Shown here piece by piece: positions 60,099-64,000 of a DNA stretch of 64,000 bases. Origin of the DNA: Bostrychus sinensis (Eukaryota; Chordata; Actinopteri; Gobiiformes; Eleotridae); assembly GCA_020698575.1 (NCBI GenBank), contig CM036253.1, forward strand, positions 35,533,219 to 35,597,218, written 5' to 3'. The notes below the pieces were generated by a model, which had not been told where the DNA came from, did not search any database, and worked only from the letters and a program-made list of their open reading frames with translations. How positions within the stretch are numbered: the first letter of the stretch is position 1; every line of letters starts with the position of its first letter. The position numbers were made by a program, and so were the translations under genes.

Positions 60099-60833
60099 TT
60101 TTTTTGAATTGGCGCAGCGCTCTGTGGGACATCACTCTCTGAGACAGACAAATCTGAATTTCTTCACCTCACAATCCGGGGATACCCCTCACGCGCACAC
60201 GCAAGCCCAGCCCAGACTCAGAGCTTTTACATGTTACAGTTTTTACACAATCACATTACATCATCCATCAAGCACAACCTCAGCTATATTGCATACGTAC
60301 CATTACTATGCGTTTCCCATTAAGGAGAAAAAAACGGTTTAAATCAGGGCTAAACCTGAACTCTACCAGATCTAAACCAGGGTCCAGGGTGTACCCCGCC
60401 TAATGCCCACAGTTACTAAGCGGAAGGAGATGCACGAAGAATAAACTGTCTTTATTACTTAATTTTAGTAGTTGTCTGACTTGATTTATCTGTTCTCCGT
60501 TGATCAGCTCTAGTGTAGTCTTGGTTTTAGCTCCTCATAAAACCACTTAAGATGATAAGAAAGGGGCATTTGGCCTGGCCCAGAGCTGGAGACAGCAGAA
60601 GTATTTTATACTCTTGAGTAGCTTTTATGAGAATAATTTTAATTTTCACTTGAGTGTTTTTAACATTGTAACTTTTATATGTAATTATCTATTTATTTTT
60701 TACTAGTTACTATTTTTATGCCTTGAGAACAAATCTTCAGTAGGCTGCTGGTTCTACCTCTTCTGTGTGTTTGCCGATCCTCCTTCATCGTGTCTGCAAA
60801 CTGAAATGGGGCTTTTCCACTTTCCTTCCTACA

Positions 60834-60850
60834 TTTCACTTTTGTGTTTC
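60834..60850 (-). promoter_or_regulatory. Proximal IRF-like element of the interferon
   Basis: TTTCACTTTTGTGTTTC reads GAAACACAAAAGTGAAA on the other strand, two GAAA cores with ISRE-like spacing, 290 bp before the ATG. A near-kappaB GGGGCTTTTCC lies just upstream at 60809. An AT-rich AATAAATA at 60863 could act as TATA. Confidence 0.4.
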
Positions 60851-61138
60851 TTGTCTCTTCATAATAAATATGGCCAACATAAATCAGTGCTCTCACTTGA
60901 CACTGTATTGTATCAGCGCTCTGCAGTTACTTTATTTCCCTAAATGCAAACTTTGGTGCTGCATCATCAGTAAAAGCTTTCTTTCTTTTTTTTTTAACTT
61001 ACACGTGGGGAATACATTTTTTTTGTGGAATATTATTCAGTTTATTCTGTTGCCGTTTTGCACTTTGTGTTCGAAGTGCTGGACATTTAGCTTTTTTTTC
61101 CTACTTCTGATCAAGAACAAGGTCAAACTCTGTTGACA

Positions 61139-61261
61139 ATGTGGCGTTGGGTGTTTTTCATGTGCCTAAGTGCAGTTCCAGCGAGCCTGGAACTGCCTTG
61201 CAACAGCCTGAAACTCTACACACATCGAACAGGAGTCTGTCTGGAGGAGCTGAACCGGATG
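61139..61261 (+). CDS. Interferon exon 1
   Basis: ATG at 61139 in GACAATGTGG; signal peptide then PCNSLKLYTHRTGVCLEELN-RM. Donor GTAATG after the M of RM, exactly where fish interferon exon 1 normally ends. Confidence 0.9.
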
Positions 61262-63397
61262 GTAATGTTTCATCTCTATTATATTCTCCCTATTATCTGG
61301 ATTTTAAACTAATTTGAGCTGGATTTTAACATGTTTTTTTTTTTTACTTTTTACAGGGAGGTGGTGGGTACTCAAACGAGGATATTCGTTTTCCAAATAA
61401 ACTTTATAAGCTCATCAGCCACGAAAACGTAATTCTCATTATTCCAGACATACTCACATTACAGTCAGCTTGTTACTTGGTGACATCAGTACGTAACCCA
61501 CCTGTATGTCTGTTTTCAGGTGGATTCTCAGTTGGCATTTGTTCGAGACAGTCTTGGACAGATCTTTCACCTGTACCGCTCTGGGAACTTGTCGTGTGTG
61601 GGCTGGGATGCTGAGGCCTTTCTGACCAAACTCAACAACCAGATGAGTCTCATTAGCCACTGTGTAAGAACTGGGCTGGGCCTGTCTTAGAACATTAAGC
61701 ATGTTATCACAGATGGCAGCACATGCATATTGCTCTGGATTTATATTTGTTCTGGTTGATAAATGGAGCATTGTTGTATGTTTCAGGTCTCTCCCAATAT
61801 AAGTGAGAATCCAAAAGTGCATAAATATTATACACGGCTTCTGAAGACTACTTTGAAGAGAACTGTAAGTGCCACCTTCTTTTAAGGAAAATTGTCATCT
61901 GCCTCCTCATCTCCATCCTCTTCTCTCACTCACTTCGTCATCCTCTTTCACTACATTCTTAAATCTCCTCTTAGGTTAGAGCTGCCAGGCAGAGGAAGAC
62001 CAGAGCCTTCTATCACTATCCCTCCTCTGTACATGTCCAAACCATTTCAGTCTGGGAAATCTGACTCTATCCCCAAAACATCTGAACTCCTGAACTAATC
62101 CTATACATTATTGTCATGAAGAAAGAGAACAGAAACACCTTTGCTTCCCCCAGCTCTGCTCCTGTCTTTAACTCTGAGTCATGTGTCTACACAGAGATTG
62201 AATGAATTACAGTAATGCTTTTTCCGAGATAACACCTTCATTTTCTTGTTATAACGAGGCCAAAAGGAGTCAGCTTATCATATGAGTCCATATGTAATTT
62301 GGTCCATATGGTAAGTTTGTGGTCTATCCACAGCCAGAAAACATAATGACAGTGACCTAGTCTTTATGGTTTTCAGTGCTTTTGGCTCATTCTTATTGAA
62401 ACAGCTCTGCATTTCTTGAAACAAAAACATGCATTTAACATGTCTAACAGACTTCTAACACAGACTCAAAATTGTTTTTTTTTTTTTTTTAAATAAACCT
62501 TAATTAAAGGTTTTCCTATATTATTATTCCCTTTAGTACTTTTTTTGCACCAAGGTAGAAAGCTTCCTATGACTGCTTCTTGTGAGTCTCTATGCAGTAA
62601 AAGCACCTCTATATTCCAATCTTTTAAGAAGCTTTGAGTAGATGTCTTTCACCTCTTCTTCTACCAGCTGCTGCCCCCTAGTGGCACTGCAGGGGCAGAG
62701 ATTCCCGGGTGTAGCCAGGTCTCGGTTATTGTGTACTCACCCAGCAGTTATGTGTTGTTATTTCTACACATCAATAGCTTCATAACAAACATTTTTGTGT
62801 GACCTGGCATTAAGGAAGATAAAAGTTAGTAGTTGGTGGTGCCGAAAACATTTCAGCCATACCATCTGCCAGTCCCAAACCTGGTGCAGTTGCAGAAAGG
62901 GTGGAGACCTCTGAAAGAAAGGGGAGCAGTGGAATTGGACCTTCTTTTATAGTGAGGCAAAATCTGTCATGGCCCTGTTCAACAATTTTTTTTTAGTATG
63001 TGGCCCTCAGTGAGAAACATTTGGACATCTATGGTTTTACCATAACTCAGCCATAAACAATTCATAGAGAATTGTTTTTGCACAACACAAATATTCAAGT
63101 TTTATAAATGATTTTTGTGAGAACTGACAATTTTTTTTAAAAGTTTTGTTGGATAAGAAATGTATTTATTTTTTTCTCCAGAATGGAAGTCTGACGTCAT
63201 GGAAAAAGATCCGTTACATCACCAGAATGCACTTGCACCGCCTTAACCTGCTTGTCGACTCCATTGTTTATCCCATCCCAAGAGTTCGCTACAGCAGAGA
63301 AACAGCACCTGAACACACCACCACCACATGGGAAACAGCGCCTGAACACACCACCACCACATGGGAAATAGCCCCTGAAGACACCACTGGCTGGTAA
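61139..63397 (+). CDS. Type I interferon, 5 exons, 210 codons
   Basis: Antiviral cytokine of the four-helix type I interferon family, secreted and signalling through CRFB receptors. Exons: 61139-61261, 61357-61428, 61520-61663, 61787-61864, 63182-63397; all introns phase 0, the fish layout. Coding lengths 41, 24, 48, 26 and 71 codons. Seen: hydrophobic signal MWRWVFFMCLSAVPASLELP, LEELNRM at the end of exon 1, FPNKLYKLI in exon 2, LAFVRDSLGQIFHLY and FLTKLNNQMSLISHC in exon 3, YYTRLLKTTLK in exon 4 and WKKIRYITRMHLHRLNLLVD (helix F) in exon 5. Mature cysteines are C21, C34, C91 and C113, so a four-cysteine type is possible but the subgroup is undecided. N-glycosylation sequons at N88, N117 and N140. 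Residues 179-210 are a threonine-rich tandem repeat not seen in the family. Confidence 0.9.
61357..61428 (+). CDS. Interferon exon 2
   Basis: Acceptor TTTTTACAG, donor GTAATT; 24 codons, GGGGYSNEDIRFPNKLYKLI then SHEN. Confidence 0.9.
61520..61663 (+). CDS. Interferon exon 3
   Basis: Acceptor TGTTTTCAG, donor GTAAGA; 48 codons. Ends in SHC with C113. Confidence 0.92.
61787..61864 (+). CDS. Interferon exon 4
   Basis: Acceptor TGTTTCAG, donor GTAAGT; 26 codons, VSPNISENPKVHKYYTRLLK then TTLKRT. Confidence 0.9.
61865..63181. other. Interferon intron 4
   Basis: No exon. 61900-62095 resembles a LINE 3' segment also seen at 20120-20248. Confidence 0.45.
63182..63397 (+). CDS. Interferon exon 5
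   Basis: Acceptor TTTTTCTCCAG; 71 codons plus TAA at 63395. The first 39 codons are the conserved helix F; the last 32 are the repeat tail. Confidence 0.88.
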   Translation, partial: NGSLTSWKKIRYITRMHLHRLNLLVDSIVYPIPRVRYSRETAPEHTTTTWETAPEHTTTTWEIAPEDTTGW

Positions 63398-63454
63398 ACA
63401 GTACTTGAACGCACCACCAGTGGGTAAACAGTGCATGAACGTACCACCGGCTGG
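63299..63454 (+). repeat. 30/33-bp minisatellite across the interferon stop codon
   Basis: Units start GAAACAG or TAAACAG and run: 63299-63331 (33), 63332-63364 (33), 63365-63394 (30), 63395-63424 (30), 63425-63454 (30). The first three are translated (ETAPEHTTTTW twice, EIAPEDTTGW). In unit 4 GAAA is TAAA, giving the stop. Confidence 0.92.
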
Positions 63455-63499
63455 GAAAGAGGGAGGGACCACAGTTAACAATGTGCCTTCAATGCCAAA

Positions 63500-63560
63500 C
63501 ATTTATTTATTTATTTATTTATTCATTTATTTAGTTATTTATTTATTTATTTATTTATTT
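63500..63560 (+). promoter_or_regulatory. AU-rich element in the interferon 3'UTR
   Basis: About a dozen overlapping ATTTA pentamers in ATTTATTTATTTATTT repeats, in the 3'UTR 100 bp after the stop. AUUUA clusters mark unstable cytokine mRNAs. Confidence 0.65.
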
Positions 63561-63650
63561 TCTTTTTATTCATTTAACTATTTATTTTATTCATTTGATA
63601 ATAATAATAAGCTATATGAACTTGAACTTTTTGTATCAAATTATGTGATG

Positions 63651-63656
63651 AATAAA
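63651..63656 (+). terminator. Interferon polyadenylation signal
   Basis: AATAAA in GTGATGAATAAAGAAATG, 254 bp after the stop codon. Confidence 0.7.
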
Positions 63657-64000
63657 GAAATGCTGGAAAAGTCTGTTTGTCAAATACTTTTAAACCATGT
63701 TCAAGTCCAATTGTAACATATATATTTGGATCAGATGAGCTTGAAGACTGACCAGGTTGACTCAGAGTTGAAATCTAACCTTAGAGTTATCAGACACGCC
63801 CAGCTCGGATCTTTGCGTTTCAGAAAACAGGTTCAAAATTATTTTAAACCACTGGTTCTCAAACTGTGGAGTGGGTATGAGTGGTGATACGTGAGCCAGT
63901 AGTACTCCGGGGTCTTTAGCAGTTCAAATCATGATTTTGTTTCGTTAGGTCCTGGCTTATTTCTGGTTAGGTTCTGGATTACCCCAGGAAGTTTGTTGTT
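63657..64000. other. Downstream flank with a TTCTCAAACTGTGG repeat end
   Basis: GGTTCTCAAACTGTGGAGTG at 63854 and TTTCTGGTTAGGTTCTGG near 63960 look like the start of another copy of the element that carries the TTTAGTCCTGG arrays. No gene. Confidence 0.45.

Noticed and set aside
58711..61138. A second complete ARPC1 gene on the minus strand
   Set aside because: Only the terminal exon and flanks are duplicated; no upstream ARPC1 exons are seen on that strand and the acceptor is lost.

Overview
This is vertebrate, almost certainly teleost fish, nuclear DNA. The evidence is split genes with GT-AG introns, a type I interferon with the fish 5-exon/4-intron layout (all phase 0), and fish-type mobile elements: L1/Tx1-like, RTE-like and R4/Rex6-like LINEs, Tc1 remnants, hAT-like elements with 8-bp target duplications, and tetranucleotide-tailed LINE 3' ends. 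There are no prokaryotic features.

Three genes can be read, all on the + strand. (1) An ARPC1A-like gene encodes the WD40 subunit of the Arp2/3 actin nucleator. It has 9 coding exons between 13397 and 28570, joining in frame to 371 codons. (2) wipi1 encodes the PROPPIN autophagy protein that binds PtdIns3P. It has 12 coding exons between 29926 and 57798, 463 codons, with the FRRG lipid-binding motif. (3) A type I interferon has 5 exons between 61139 and 63397, 210 codons. Candidate IRF and NF-kappaB sites lie upstream and an AU-rich 3'UTR lies downstream. The exon joins were made by hand from splice signals, phase and family similarity.

Layout. 1-12.5 kb: a possible exon end at the left edge, a HIPK/DYRK-like kinase fragment, then a decayed full-length L1-like LINE (1601-11686, 14-bp target duplication). 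A 4.65-kb foldback DNA element (6591-11243, TAA target duplication) is inserted in the L1. 12.1-28.6 kb: the ARPC1 gene; its first coding intron holds an inverted-repeat element and a full-length minus-strand RTE-like LINE (15578-18915). A promoter-like motif cluster sits in its last intron. 29.9-57.8 kb: wipi1; intron 1 holds a 2.2-kb TTTAGTCCTGG minisatellite with a ~604-bp higher-order period, a long (AT)n tract and an R4/Rex6-like LINE 3' end. Later introns carry complete non-autonomous hAT, Tc1 and other inverted-repeat elements. 58.7-58.9 kb: an inverted partial duplicate of the ARPC1 terminal exon and 3'UTR. 60.0-63.7 kb: the interferon.

The three genes do not form one pathway: ARPC1 is cytoskeletal, WIPI1 acts in autophagy and the interferon in antiviral signalling. 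The linkage is meaningful as synteny, since WIPI1 and the GH1/CD79B/SCN4A block that neighbours fish interferons both lie on human 17q23-24 (recalled). The most unusual points are the interferon C-terminus made of a minisatellite that continues past the stop codon, the large foldback element nested in the L1, the dispersed TTTAGTCCTGG family, and the inverted copy of the ARPC1 last exon about 30 kb away.
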